A DNA stretch of 64,000 nt from positions 1 to 64,000 of the forward strand of contig DASYKS010000110.1 of assembly GCA_035995205.1 (NCBI GenBank). The letters are read 5' to 3'. Position 1 is the stretch's first letter, and every line of letters starts with the position of its first letter. The notes beneath the pieces were generated by a model, which was not told the DNA's origin, did not search any database, and saw only the letters and a program-made list of their open reading frames with translations. The translations under genes and the position numbers were made by a program. This document shows positions 34,608-42,630 of the stretch, piece by piece. The stretch comes from DASYKS01 sp035995205 (lineage in GTDB: Bacteria; Acidobacteriota; Thermoanaerobaculia; Multivoradales; UBA5704).

Positions 34608-36083
34608 ATGACGAACCAGGAGGAAGCGGAGGCTCTCGAACGGCTGTTCCGACCCGGCGCCGTCGCCGTTCGGCTGCTGCTCTCGATCAACGACTGGCCG
34701 ATCGCGCGGCTCGCCGCCGAGGCGAAGTGCGACCCCGGTTTGCTCTCGAAGCTTTCTCGGGGGGAACGCGATCCGGCGCCCGGAATGCTCGAACGCCTGG
34801 CGGCTGCGGCCGGTTGGCAACTCCCTGATATAGAGCGGTTGGCGGCGACCATCATCCGCGCGCGGGGGCACCGGGGAGGCTGCGATCTGCCATCGATCGA
34901 GGAGGAATTGGGGCGCCGGATCGTCGTTCGGATCGGCGCCGCCCTGCCGGAACTTGAGGCCCTTTTGGAGGTCGATGATCAGGCTCCCGAAGTGCCATCC
35001 GAGCGGGACCGCGCGGTCGCCGAGGATCTGTGGCGGCGGTTGGCGGACCTTCCCCACGAGAAGCGACGGTTGATCATGAGTCTGTCGCCGAAGTTCGGGG
35101 GTTGGGCCTTCGCCTTGCGAATCGCGGAAGAGAGCGTAGAGCGCGCCACATCGAAACGGCCCGCAGATGCACAGATCCTGGCCGACCTGGGGCTGGAGGT
35201 TGCGACGCGCACTGTTGCGCCAACTCCCTTCGGCGATCAGGTCCGCGCACTGGCGTTGGGATTTGCAGGTAATTCGCATCGGATCGGCGGTGACTTCACG
35301 GCGGCGGAGGGGGCGTTCCTCAAGGCGCGGAAACTCTGGCCCGAGGGGGCGCCGCCTGCAAACGACCTCATCTCCGAAGCTCGCCTGCTCAGTCTGGAGG
35401 CGTCGCTTTGCCGCGATCAACGAAAATTCTCGGACGCTCTCGCCCGGCTCGATCGGGCGCTTTTGATCACACCAGATTCGACGGCGCGCGCGCGCCTATT
35501 TCTCAAGCAGGGCTCGGTCTTCGAGCAGGCCGGAGATTTCGAGGGATCCATCCGTTCGCTGGAACAGGTTCAGAATCTGGAGCCTAGTTGTTCCGACCGC
35601 GATCTCATGATCGCTCGCCTTCTCCAAGCGGTGAACCTAGACCACCTCGGGCGCCACACGGAGGCACTGGAGGTCATCCCTGCCGCCCGGCAGTTGGCGA
35701 CCGAATTGGAATGCGAATCCAACCTCCTTCGCCTGCAATGGCTCGAAGCACGGGCCTGGGCCGCGCTGGGGCGGGAAGACGAGGCGATCGAGCCTCTGGA
35801 GCGGGTTGCTCGAGAATTCACCGAGCGCAAGCAGCTCCACGACGCGGCCCTGGCCTCTTTGGAGCTCGCCGCCTTGTACCTCGATCGACGCCGATTCGCC
35901 GACACCCGCGCGCTGATGGAGCCGGTCTTCAATTCGTTTGAGGCGATGAAGATTCGCCGCGAAGGGATTGCCTCGCTGAACCTGTTCGCCGAGGCCTTAC
36001 GCCAGGAGACGGCGACCGCCGAAGAAGCCCGGAGACTTCTCCGCGCCCTGGAACAGAGCAGAGCGGAACCGGGCGGCGGCTAA
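34608..36083 (+). CDS. XRE-family HTH regulator with TPR-like C-terminal domain (2)
   Basis: 491 residues. An HTH-like segment lies at about 25-60 (IARLAAEAKCDPGLLSKLSR, GERDPAPGMLERLA). A helical TPR-like domain follows and closely parallels the first regulator: AEGAFLKARKLWPEG, EARLLSLEASLCRDQRKF, LFLKQGSVFEQAGDFEGS, LLQAVNLDHLGRHTEAL and LASLELAALYLDRRRF. The two genes are paralogs whose N-terminal parts have diverged more than the TPR parts. GGGG lies about 10 nt before ATG 34608; a nearby ATG at 34601 is out of frame. Confidence 0.85.
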   Translation: MTNQEEAEALERLFRPGAVAVRLLLSINDWPIARLAAEAKCDPGLLSKLSRGERDPAPGMLERLAAAAGWQLPDIERLAATIIRARGHRGGCDLPSIEEELGRRIVVRIGAALPELEALLEVDDQAPEVPSERDRAVAEDLWRRLADLPHEKRRLIMSLSPKFGGWAFALRIAEESVERATSKRPADAQILADLGLEVATRTVAPTPFGDQVRALALGFAGNSHRIGGDFTAAEGAFLKARKLWPEGAPPANDLISEARLLSLEASLCRDQRKFSDALARLDRALLITPDSTARARLFLKQGSVFEQAGDFEGSIRSLEQVQNLEPSCSDRDLMIARLLQAVNLDHLGRHTEALEVIPAARQLATELECESNLLRLQWLEARAWAALGREDEAIEPLERVAREFTERKQLHDAALASLELAALYLDRRRFADTRALMEPVFNSFEAMKIRREGIASLNLFAEALRQETATAEEARRLLRALEQSRAEPGGG

Positions 36084-36139
36084 GAGTTTCTTCCTTACGC
36101 CGCATCTTCCCCTGCCAGGTGTCCTGGCAGACCCGGAGA

Positions 36140-36338
36140 TCAACAAAGCGATAAGAGATCCGAAGGCCGATATCGCACGTCGCGGCCGAGTTTAACGAAC
36201 GCTGGACCGATCCCATTCCGACGCCAGGCTTCCAAAGTCTCGATTTCGATCCGCAGGATCTCGGCCGACCTCGGCCGGCATCATCAGTCTTTCCAGAGTT
36301 CCCGCCTTCGGCAGGTAGGAGGCGATCCGCTCCAGCAT
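36140..36338 (-). pseudogene. Frameshifted excisionase-type HTH_17 gene
   Basis: From ATG 36338 the minus strand reads LERIASYLPKAGTLERL then MMPAEV. After one extra base near 36272 the next frame continues AEILRIEIETLEAW, then RRNGIGPAFVKLGRDVRYRP, stopping at 36140. That second part is the HTH_17/AlpA pattern (TLxxWRxxGxGPxFxKxGRxVxYR). A small intact ancestor of about 66 residues is implied. A sequencing error is an alternative to decay. Confidence 0.65.
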
Positions 36339-36355
36339 CGTTTCGATGTCCTAGC

Positions 36356-36399
36356 CCGAGAAATCGAGTGCCCTCAGCGCCCGAGGCTCGATTTCTCGG
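36356..36399. repeat. Inverted repeat, 13-bp stem
   Basis: CCGAGAAATCGAG (36356-36368) is the exact reverse complement of CTCGATTTCTCGG (36387-36399), with an 18-nt loop. No T-run follows on either strand, so it is not a typical terminator. A related CGATTTCTCGGAA string recurs at 40880. Confidence 0.7.
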
Positions 36400-36629
36400 A
36401 ATTCGCTCTTTATGGTTCCTCCGGGGACGACCTTGGTCCACCCCAAAGAGGATTCGATGGCACTCGAGGTAACAAACCCACACCGCAAGGCCAGAGGCCG
36501 AACCGGTCGAGCGTTTCTACAATGCCTGATGACAAAGTAGGGCGACTTGTCACATATAACATAGAGCAACAGCCGGGACAGCTAGGGCATAACCAGCAGT
36601 CTCCACGACGGAAAAAGGAGATGCACGAG

Positions 36630-36987
36630 ATGGCCACGAAGAAATCCACCCCCAGCGTCCAAACCACCGAGCCGCCGACGACACAGCTCAAATCCGAGCG
36701 GATCCAGCTCGCCCTCGCCTCTCTGCCCGGTTGGGCGCTCGGTCCACCGCGCCAGCGGGTCGAAGCCTTCTTCCGCCTTGCCGCCGTGGGCAAGACCGAT
36801 CGCTTCGTGCCGTTCGTTCTCGCGATCTGCCGCCAGGAGGGGTCGGTGGTCGAGATGTCGGTGCGGGAAAACCTGGCGGTTCGTCCGCCTCGGCGGAGCC
36901 GGCGGCGTGACGGCCGCCGACCTCTCGGCCGCGAAGGCGCTCAGCGGGTCCCGCTGGGCGCAAACGCCCGGCGCCATGGCGGCGTGA
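36630..36987 (+). pseudogene. Frameshifted pterin-carbinolamine-dehydratase-like gene
   Basis: ATG 36630 has AGGAG about 11 nt upstream. The first frame gives a linker, then LASLPGWALGPPRQRVEAFF, ending ENLAVR. One base later the next frame continues VRLGGAGGVTAADLSAAKAL and stops at 36987. Order and motifs fit the PCD/DCoH fold (LPGW, then VxV-L-T-GGVTxxD). The catalytic HH pair is not seen (QEGSVVE instead), so even an intact version would be a non-catalytic homolog. A single base indel near 36885 breaks it. Confidence 0.55.
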
Positions 36988-37121
36988 GCGGCGAAGGCGG
37001 CTTGCCGCGCCGGGAATTGGCGATCCGGCGCGGGAAGCGGATTGGCAGAGGTGAAGTGCGCATCACTCTCTAGATAGCGGCTATCCAGGGCCGTAACGAC
37101 AGCTACACCCGGATTCAAACC

Positions 37122-37498
37122 ATGAACGTGAGCTCGTACGCCGACAAAATCGACGCGTTCCAGACGACGGTCGACAACCTCGAACCGGATGTTGCGAGGT
37201 ATCCGGGCATCTCCGATCTGTTCGCCGAGCTGAAAGCGATGCACATGGCGCGGTGGAAGCGCAGCGCGGTAATCAGCGGGTGGCCGTCAAGACGCGTCGG
37301 GATCTCGCGGTCCGTGGCGGTCAGATTCACCGCCGCCTCTCGGCGCTGGTCGCCGCTGATACCGGCTTCGCCAATCCGGTTCTCGTGACCTATCGGATCA
37401 ACCCGGAGAACAACGCGAACCGGAAGGGCCGGCGGTCGAAGAAGGAGCTGGCAGCCAAGAAGGCGGCGGCCGCTTCGGCCGCTTCTACCGCGGCGTAA
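37122..37498 (+). pseudogene. Frameshifted small helical protein gene
   Basis: ATG 37122 opens SSYADKIDAFQTTVDNL, then ISDLFAELKAMHMAR. A missing base near 37251 shifts to the frame VEAQRGNQRVAVKTRRDLAV, then RGGQIHRRLSALVAA and a Lys/Ala-rich tail ending at 37498. Joined, about 125 residues form two helices typical of small acidobacterial proteins of unknown role that begin with a YAEKI-like helix. This is the third one-base break within 1.4 kb. Confidence 0.5.
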
Positions 37499-37605
37499 CC
37501 CGCGTCCCCTGCCTCGGGCGGTCCGCGGTCCCTCCGCGGGTCGCCTCCCGAATCATTCGGCGCACCTTGATCGAACAGAAGAGCAACAATGCCAAGGTCT
37601 CGGCC

Positions 37606-37845
37606 TTAGAATTGATAGTCGATGCAGTAGGCGATGGTACCGTCGCCGTTCTCATAACAGTGGGTTCCACCGCCGCCCCCGGAGTAGTAGCAGTCATAGC
37701 AGCTGCCGCTTCCCCCCCTACAGCCTCCAAAGTATGGTGAACCGGCATTCCAAGAGCAGCCAGAAGCATCTCCACCGGCAGGCGAAACGTTCCAAGCCGA
37801 GACAATCAATACAAGCAACGCTGATAGCCGAAGTTTGCTTTTCAT
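37606..37845 (-). CDS. Secreted six-cysteine peptide B (NVSPA leader)
   Basis: 79 residues. A signal peptide (LRLSALLVLIVSAW) ends in NVSPAGG. The mature part is Gly-rich with six Cys, including SGCSW, GGCRGG, SCYDCYY, GTHCYE and AYC. Peptide A at 40318-40533 likewise has a hydrophobic leader ending NVSPA and six Cys. GAGGAG lies 9 nt before ATG 37845 and the gene follows the propeller gene after 13 bp, so they are co-transcribed. Function unknown; three disulfides are predicted. Confidence 0.8.
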   Translation of the reverse strand: MKSKLRLSALLVLIVSAWNVSPAGGDASGCSWNAGSPYFGGCRGGSGSCYDCYYSGGGGGTHCYENGDGTIAYCIDYQF

Positions 37846-37858
37846 GGGTCAATTCTCC

Positions 37859-38977
37859 TCAGCGATTAGGCATTGGCAGTTCGAGCAATACAACCCGATC
37901 GGGGTTCTCGCTCGGCCGACGAGGATACTGCGAGTGGTCGTATAACAGGACCGCGAGCTGGCTTCCCCGCACATCGCCCGCCAGACGGGTGTAGGGGGAT
38001 TGTGCGGACAACGGGAGGTCATAACTGGTCACGCGGTCGGCGCCCAAGACATGGAGGCGCCACGTTGGCAGGCCGGATTTCATAGTACGGATCACAATCG
38101 CCGGACCCGCGGGGGTGGCGAGCGCTTCGTCAATGACAGGTTGCCGGTTGATCCATTCGCCGACAGCCAGCGGACTACTATCGAGTTCTTGACTTGTGGA
38201 GGCCTTTATCTGCGTACAAGCCGAAGCGGATTCAACGCCGAAGTAACGAGCATCCCAGCTCCGAAATTTGTGCCCCGCCGGGTCGAACAGCGCGATCTCG
38301 TCGAGGATTCCGGGTGCGATCAGCAACGAGCCGTCGGGCTGAAAGCGGAGGCTTCCCAATCGCAGCGCTAGGCAAGGATCGGCGCGCTCCCCCCGTCGTC
38401 CGCCTGAAACGTCCGTAATCAACTGTTGGGGAGAATCCAGCCCGTTGCCTAACTCGTCAATCCAGGCGTAGCCGCTCAGGTTCGAGTCCGGCCCCTTGAA
38501 GAGCGCCTTCGACCATCCGATCCAGGCTAGCCGATTCCCCTGAAGGTCAAGATCACCGATGGCTCCGAGCTGATCCCGCAGAAAGTCAACAGTCCCGCCC
38601 GCCCGGCGCTCCAACGGCCGCCAGGCAATTTTTCGAGTCGGGGCACCCACAACCATCGTCTCGCTTGTCACCGCCAAGTGGCCGTAGACCATTTGAGCGT
38701 CGAAAACCCTCGGAGCAGGGAAAAGCTCACGAACCACGGGTAATCCTGGCGAGAGGCCGTGCTCTGCCACGCGCTCATAGCTCGTGGTAATGAAAACCGA
38801 TTTGGCCCCGGCCCAACGCAAGTCAAAGGCAATGGACTTGCTGCCGGATAGCTCATACTGAGCTAAAACCCGAATTGCCGGTTTCGCCGTCGCGTTCGCT
38901 CCCAGGTCGGCGCTACGCGTGGCGGTCGCACAGGCTGCGATGGACAAGACCGCAACGACCATTCGAGATGGAATCAT
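37859..38977 (-). CDS. Secreted beta-propeller-like protein B
   Basis: 372 residues with a signal peptide (MVVAVLSIAACATATRSA). The body alternates short hydrophobic strands with turns such as DLQGNRLAWIG, FQPDGSLLIAPG, LFDPAGHKFRSW and RLAGDVRGSQLAVLL, as in six-bladed propellers of the NHL/TolB kind. GGGAGGTG lies 4 nt before ATG 38977, deciding the start. It is paired with secreted Cys-rich peptide B directly downstream, mirroring the peptide A/propeller A pair. Confidence 0.75.
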   Translation of the reverse strand: MIPSRMVVAVLSIAACATATRSADLGANATAKPAIRVLAQYELSGSKSIAFDLRWAGAKSVFITTSYERVAEHGLSPGLPVVRELFPAPRVFDAQMVYGHLAVTSETMVVGAPTRKIAWRPLERRAGGTVDFLRDQLGAIGDLDLQGNRLAWIGWSKALFKGPDSNLSGYAWIDELGNGLDSPQQLITDVSGGRRGERADPCLALRLGSLRFQPDGSLLIAPGILDEIALFDPAGHKFRSWDARYFGVESASACTQIKASTSQELDSSPLAVGEWINRQPVIDEALATPAGPAIVIRTMKSGLPTWRLHVLGADRVTSYDLPLSAQSPYTRLAGDVRGSQLAVLLYDHSQYPRRPSENPDRVVLLELPMPNR

Positions 38978-39121
38978 GATCACCTCCCATAGAGTTCTCA
39001 CGCTTTCTACTCACGCATTCCCGCCGGGGAGGCCCGATAGGGGATCGCTTCCCGGTTTCGTCGATTCAACCCTAGATACCCTTCGAAATAACAGTGCGTC
39101 TCCCGAGCAAAACGGGACACG

Positions 39122-40318
39122 TTAGGGTGCTCCTTTCTCGCCGGGATGATTTGGTTGGCGCACTGGAATCGGGGTACTGTTGATCGATGCGTCGGGAACT
39201 TGGCGCCAATCCGCCTCCAAGAGCGCCTCGTTGGGGATCTCCCAAAGCCCCTCGCGGGCGAGCCTTGGGGCGACGATGAGGGAGTGTGCACCCGCCACCA
39301 GATTTACAGGTCCCACGGGGAGAGATAGATCCCTGAGAAGGACCCGATCATAGGAGGGGAACAAGGGATCGAACCGATCCAGCGCAATCCCGTCCTGGGT
39401 TTCTGCCAGCAGATAGATGAGGCCGTCTCGGCCCAGAGTTAGCGACCGATAGACTGGCTTCGCGATCGTCGAGCTGACCTTCTTGCGATCGAACGCGAAC
39501 CCCTGTTTGGCGCCTACCTTCTCCAATCGCGCATATTCCTCCTCGGAACGCTCCGCCCAGGTGACTTCACCACTCGCAATCCGAAGCTCATCTTTCAGCT
39601 CTCCCGAAGCGGTGAAGTGACGCAGGCGGTTGGCGTACTGATCGGCGATCCAAAGCTGGCCGTTCGGCGCTACGAGAAGCAACGTTCCGTACTGGCCCCG
39701 CATCTGCTCCATCGGCCCCACTCCGGATTTTCGAGGCTCATCCGAGATCGTGCCTGGAATCCAAGTTTCCCAGCCTTTGCCATCCCACCGAATAACGAGC
39801 GGGGGCGACTGAAGGACCGGCAATTCCGGGGCGACCATATCCATCGCACCGGGAAGTACGCTCACGATGGGGCCATCGCCTGCTGCGATCGATGAGACCA
39901 ACCACTTCGTTTCCACCCGCTGTACGCTCTTCTCCCCTCGAAACACCTCGAGGTATTTCATCGGCGTATAGGTCACCCAGACATCGCCAGCCGGCGAGAG
40001 CCTTGCCGAGTCAATTCCCTCGCTGCCCTCGGGGGGCTCCAGGCTGCCTTCGAGCGCACCGCGAGCCAACAGCTTGCCGCCAGGAGAGAGGGAGTACAGC
40101 GTCAAATCATCGCTGCGAAGCACAACGACTCGACCTTGTTGATCCGCTTGGACGAACCGAAATCTGGGCCAAGTACGCGCCACATCCTCGGCCAGCGCTA
40201 CCGCGCGAACTGTGGCGAAGCCCTCCCCTTTCTCGTGCTTTTCAGCCGTCGCGGCCTCGATCGAGCCGACCAGAACGGAGGAGAGTAAGAAGACCGCACA
40301 GAGCGCCGAACGGCCCAT
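39122..40318 (-). CDS. Secreted beta-propeller-like protein A
   Basis: 398 residues from ATG 40318, which overlaps the stop of the upstream peptide gene as TGATG. A signal peptide (LCAVFLLSSVLVGSIEA) is followed by blade-like segments: ADQQGRVVVLRSDDLTLYSL, RLSPAGDVWVTYTP, LLVAPNGQLWIADQYANRL, then HFTASGELKDEL, and LTLGRDGLIYLLAE. This is a six-bladed/NHL-type propeller by pattern. Translational coupling to the Cys-rich peptide suggests the two act together, for example as processing, binding or display partner. Confidence 0.8.
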   Translation of the reverse strand: MGRSALCAVFLLSSVLVGSIEAATAEKHEKGEGFATVRAVALAEDVARTWPRFRFVQADQQGRVVVLRSDDLTLYSLSPGGKLLARGALEGSLEPPEGSEGIDSARLSPAGDVWVTYTPMKYLEVFRGEKSVQRVETKWLVSSIAAGDGPIVSVLPGAMDMVAPELPVLQSPPLVIRWDGKGWETWIPGTISDEPRKSGVGPMEQMRGQYGTLLLVAPNGQLWIADQYANRLRHFTASGELKDELRIASGEVTWAERSEEEYARLEKVGAKQGFAFDRKKVSSTIAKPVYRSLTLGRDGLIYLLAETQDGIALDRFDPLFPSYDRVLLRDLSLPVGPVNLVAGAHSLIVAPRLAREGLWEIPNEALLEADWRQVPDASINSTPIPVRQPNHPGEKGAP

Positions 40319-40533
40319 CAGATCACCCGGCTCCAGCACTCTTCGGAGCAATACTCGGACAGGATCTCTCCGGTTTCAGCATCCTCACAGTAGACGCAGG
40401 TCACATAACAGACGTACCAACGGCTCCAATAGCTATAGCTGTGCGATGAACAATGAATGCCGGCCGATGCCGGCGAGACGTTGGCCAGAAGTCCAGCAAC
40501 CAGTAGCGCAACGCCTAAGCCGATGCGTTTCAT
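40318..40533 (-). CDS. Secreted six-cysteine peptide A (NVSPA leader)
   Basis: 71 residues. ATG 40533 follows a purine-rich GGGAGG. The leader (LGVALLVAGLLA) ends NVSPASAG. The mature part is Ser/Tyr/Trp-rich with six Cys (HC, VC, TC, YC, EYC and EEC). Its stop codon overlaps the start of propeller A. The NVSPA motif at the cleavage region is shared with peptide B and recalls NVEALA peptides of Bacteroidetes, which also neighbour six-bladed propellers; the resemblance is short and is inference. Confidence 0.78.
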   Translation of the reverse strand: MKRIGLGVALLVAGLLANVSPASAGIHCSSHSYSYWSRWYVCYVTCVYCEDAETGEILSEYCSEECWSRVI

Positions 40534-40675
40534 ACACAGGCCCTCCCGGTATTGAGTGTCGAAGCGGACGCTCAATTGTTACAGTGCATGAAGTTCGCTA
40601 ACCGGGACAATTTTTGCTTCACCTCTCCTTTAATGTCGGATCCGGGAAGAATTTTGCTCCTTGCCCCAATTTCTC

Positions 40676-40954
40676 GATTTCTCGCAAACCGATGGGTACA
40701 ACCACCTCGGCAGTCGTAGCAACCCCCGCCCGGCGCGATCCCGGCGCCGTCGAGAGCCCGCCTCCTAGGCGATTGGTCTCGTAAGTGGCTACACGCTAGC
40801 ATAAAATAGCACCATGAGAAAAGGCTGCTTACCTGTTGAGACTTTTTTTACGCTCATTGGGCCTAGCTTCCGGTTTCTACGATTTCTCGGAATCTTCTTG
40901 GTACAACCCTCTTGGCAGTCGCTGCAGACCCCGCCCGGCGCGCTCCCGGCGCCG
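40676..40954. repeat. Pair of diverged 74-bp direct repeats
   Basis: Copy 1 at 40676-40749 and copy 2 at 40881-40954 share GATTTCTCG, GGTACAACC, GGCAGTCG, ACCCCGCCCGGCGCG and TCCCGGCGCCG in the same order and spacing. Confidence 0.75.
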
Positions 40955-41296
40955 AGCGCTCTACCGCGGTTCTTCTCCCACCGCCCAAGAGAGGACCCAC
41001 GTCCCTTGGAGCCCTTCTTCCCGCCTTCGTCCCCCTTTATGGCCCCGGTCCGCCGCCTCGGCGGGCGGGGCTCCCGCCTCGGGCATGGCTCCGGAAGCCG
41101 ATCTTGCTGCGGGACTGACCGAGCGACGAAACCGGCTCTTGGAACCGTCGCCAAAGCGTAGCCGCAGGACCGAGTGCTAGCACCGGTTCAAGCGATTGGA
41201 TTTGGCTTTGGTACGGTTCACCGGTTCCCGCTAAGTCATGAAGCTACAGGTAATAGCAGTAGATCAGTGGTTTACGTCTCCTTTTGCCTGGGAACT

Positions 41297-41340
41297 CGGC
41301 GGTCCCGGGAAAAACGGCGGCGGTCCCAGGAAGAGCCTTC
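41297..41340. repeat. Fragment of palindromic element arm
   Basis: CTCGGCGGTCCCGGGAAAAA followed by a second GGCGGTCCCAGGAAG. It matches the outer right arm of the palindrome at 51081-51112. Another fragment (GCGGTCCCAGGAAAAACGGC) lies near 41810. Confidence 0.55.
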
Positions 41341-41346
41341 TCTAAG

Positions 41347-41571
41347 GTCGACGGCTTGGAGAACGTTGAGATCCTCCCATGGACTACAGCCGCCGCGGTT
41401 CATTCGGGTGCCATTCTCGCCAAGCTGGCCGACGCCGGAAAGCCGATTGGGGCCTACGACCTCCAGATCGCGGGCCACCCTCGAAGCTTGGCGGCCACCC
41501 TGGTGACCCACAACCGGAAAGAATTTTCCCGCGTCTCTGATCTCCGTTGGGAGGACTGGGCGACTCCCTGA
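41347..41571 (+). pseudogene. VapC (PIN-domain toxin) 3' remnant
   Basis: The frame encodes VEILPWTTAAAVHSG, then KPIGAYDLQIAGHPRSLAAT, then LVTHNRKEFSRVSDLRWEDW. This is the C-terminal half of VapC toxins (PIGAYDLLIAAHA, LVTxNxREFxRVxGLxVENW), including the conserved Asp of YDL and the N-x-x-EF motif. The N-terminal half with the first catalytic Asp is missing; palindromic-element fragments lie where it should be. No antitoxin gene is evident. Confidence 0.75.
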
Positions 41572-41843
41572 GGCTTTCGCGGTGGGGCGCTACGGTTGAC
41601 GCCTGAGATCGTTCGGCGCCTGCGCCGCCGAAACGGCGACGGTCCCGGGACAAGCACAAAGCGCGGGTTTGTCGTAGAGGCGCTCCAGTACCCATCCACG
41701 AACGAACCGGGGCCACCGCCGTCGGGGCGTCTTCGCGGCGGCGCCTCTCTTGAAGCGATCACGAACGGTGCGCGTCGCACCGGGCAACCTGCCGCCGAGA
41801 TGTCAGCGGTCCCAGGAAAAACGGCGAAAGCGCCGGGCCATCG

Positions 41844-42400
41844 GAAGACAACTCCGGGCCGACCGAAGAGATCTTCCGGCCGACCGAAGAGACTCACCGG
41901 GTCGTCCGGAGATCTTCACGGACGGCCGGGAACTCTCACCGGAAGGGGCCGCACGACTCCGCGGTCGCGGAAGAAGACTCCGGGAAGTCCGAAGAGCGCT
42001 CCGCACCGACCGAAGGGAACTCCGGATCGTCGGAAGAAGCTCACGGTCGGTCCGACGAAGCTCACGGTCGCTCCGAAGGAGTTCACGGTCGGTCCGGAGT
42101 TCGCTACGGATGGACGGAAGAGAACTCCCGGACACCCGGAACCCTTCTGGACGATCCGGAGTTCTCTTCGGTCCGTCGGAAGACGTCTTCGGCCCGACCG
42201 AAGAAGCTCACGGTCGGTCCGAAGAAGCTCACGGTCGGTCCGGAGTCCGCTATGGACGGACGGAAGAGAGTTCCCGAACACCCGGAACCCTTCCGGACGA
42301 TCCGGAGATCTCTTCGGTCGGTCGGAAGACGTCTTCGGTCGGCCGGGAGTCGCCTTCGGACCGTCCGAAGAGTCCTTCGGAGAAGGCGGAGACGGCTCCG
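41844..42400. repeat. Degenerate tandem array, period 21 bp, about 26 units
   Basis: Units begin GAAGA or GGAGN and end near GGTCGGTCC; two adjacent units (42199-42240) match GAAGAAGCTCACGGTCGGTC, and others diverge. A few units are 19, 20 or 22 bp, so the reading phase is lost, arguing against a coding role. Many units hold a dyad such as GAAGATCTTC-like or GAAGACGTCTTC. A block of five units near 42092-42196 recurs at about 42241-42345, a higher-order duplication. All frames on both strands stay open because the unit lacks stops. Confidence 0.85.
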
Positions 42401-42448
42401 GTCGGGCGCGCCGGGCATCCGCTCGGCTGGTTTGGCGATCACGGCCGC

Positions 42449-42484
42449 TCCGGTGCCGAGCTGGTGCTCGGCGTTCCCGGGGGA
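42449..42484. repeat. Palindromic element, right arm copy
   Basis: GTGCCGAGCTGGTGCTCGGC then GTTCCCGGGGGAAA matches the right arm at 51080-51112 with one mismatch. The left side is decayed (GCTCGGCTGGTTTGGC at 42421). Confidence 0.75.
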
Positions 42485-42630
42485 AAACGGCGGGGGGAGC
42501 GGCCTCCCGTTTTGGCGAGACTGACGGCTCGCCCGGCGGAAATCAAGAAGCCTGCGAAGCGTTGCGACGAAGGACCACGCGGAAACCGGGCGTCCCGCCG
42601 CCCGGCCTCGCGTCAGGGAAGGAGAAGGCT

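Larger units (their letters stand above)
36084..36629. other. Gene-poor gap holding an HTH pseudogene and a hairpin
   Basis: About 545 bp. It contains the broken excisionase-like gene (36140-36338, minus strand) and a 13-bp-stem hairpin (36356-36399). The remaining 230 bp before 36630 show no gene. Confidence 0.55.
40534..41346. other. Non-coding stretch with a 74-bp direct repeat
   Basis: About 810 bp without a convincing gene. It contains two diverged copies of a 74-bp sequence (40676-40749 and 40881-40954) and, from 41297, a fragment of the palindromic element arm. Read on the minus strand both copies encode APGG-x-C-x-DC-xx-GC, resembling the CYDC core of peptide B, so they may be decayed peptide genes. 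Confidence 0.5.

Noticed and set aside
35929..36483. 184-codon minus-strand frame after the second regulator
   Set aside because: It overlaps the regulator's 3' end and reads across the broken HTH_17 gene in mixed frames; no coherent protein.
41800..42400. CRISPR array
   Set aside because: Units are contiguous, degenerate and 21 bp long with no unique spacers; no cas genes are present.
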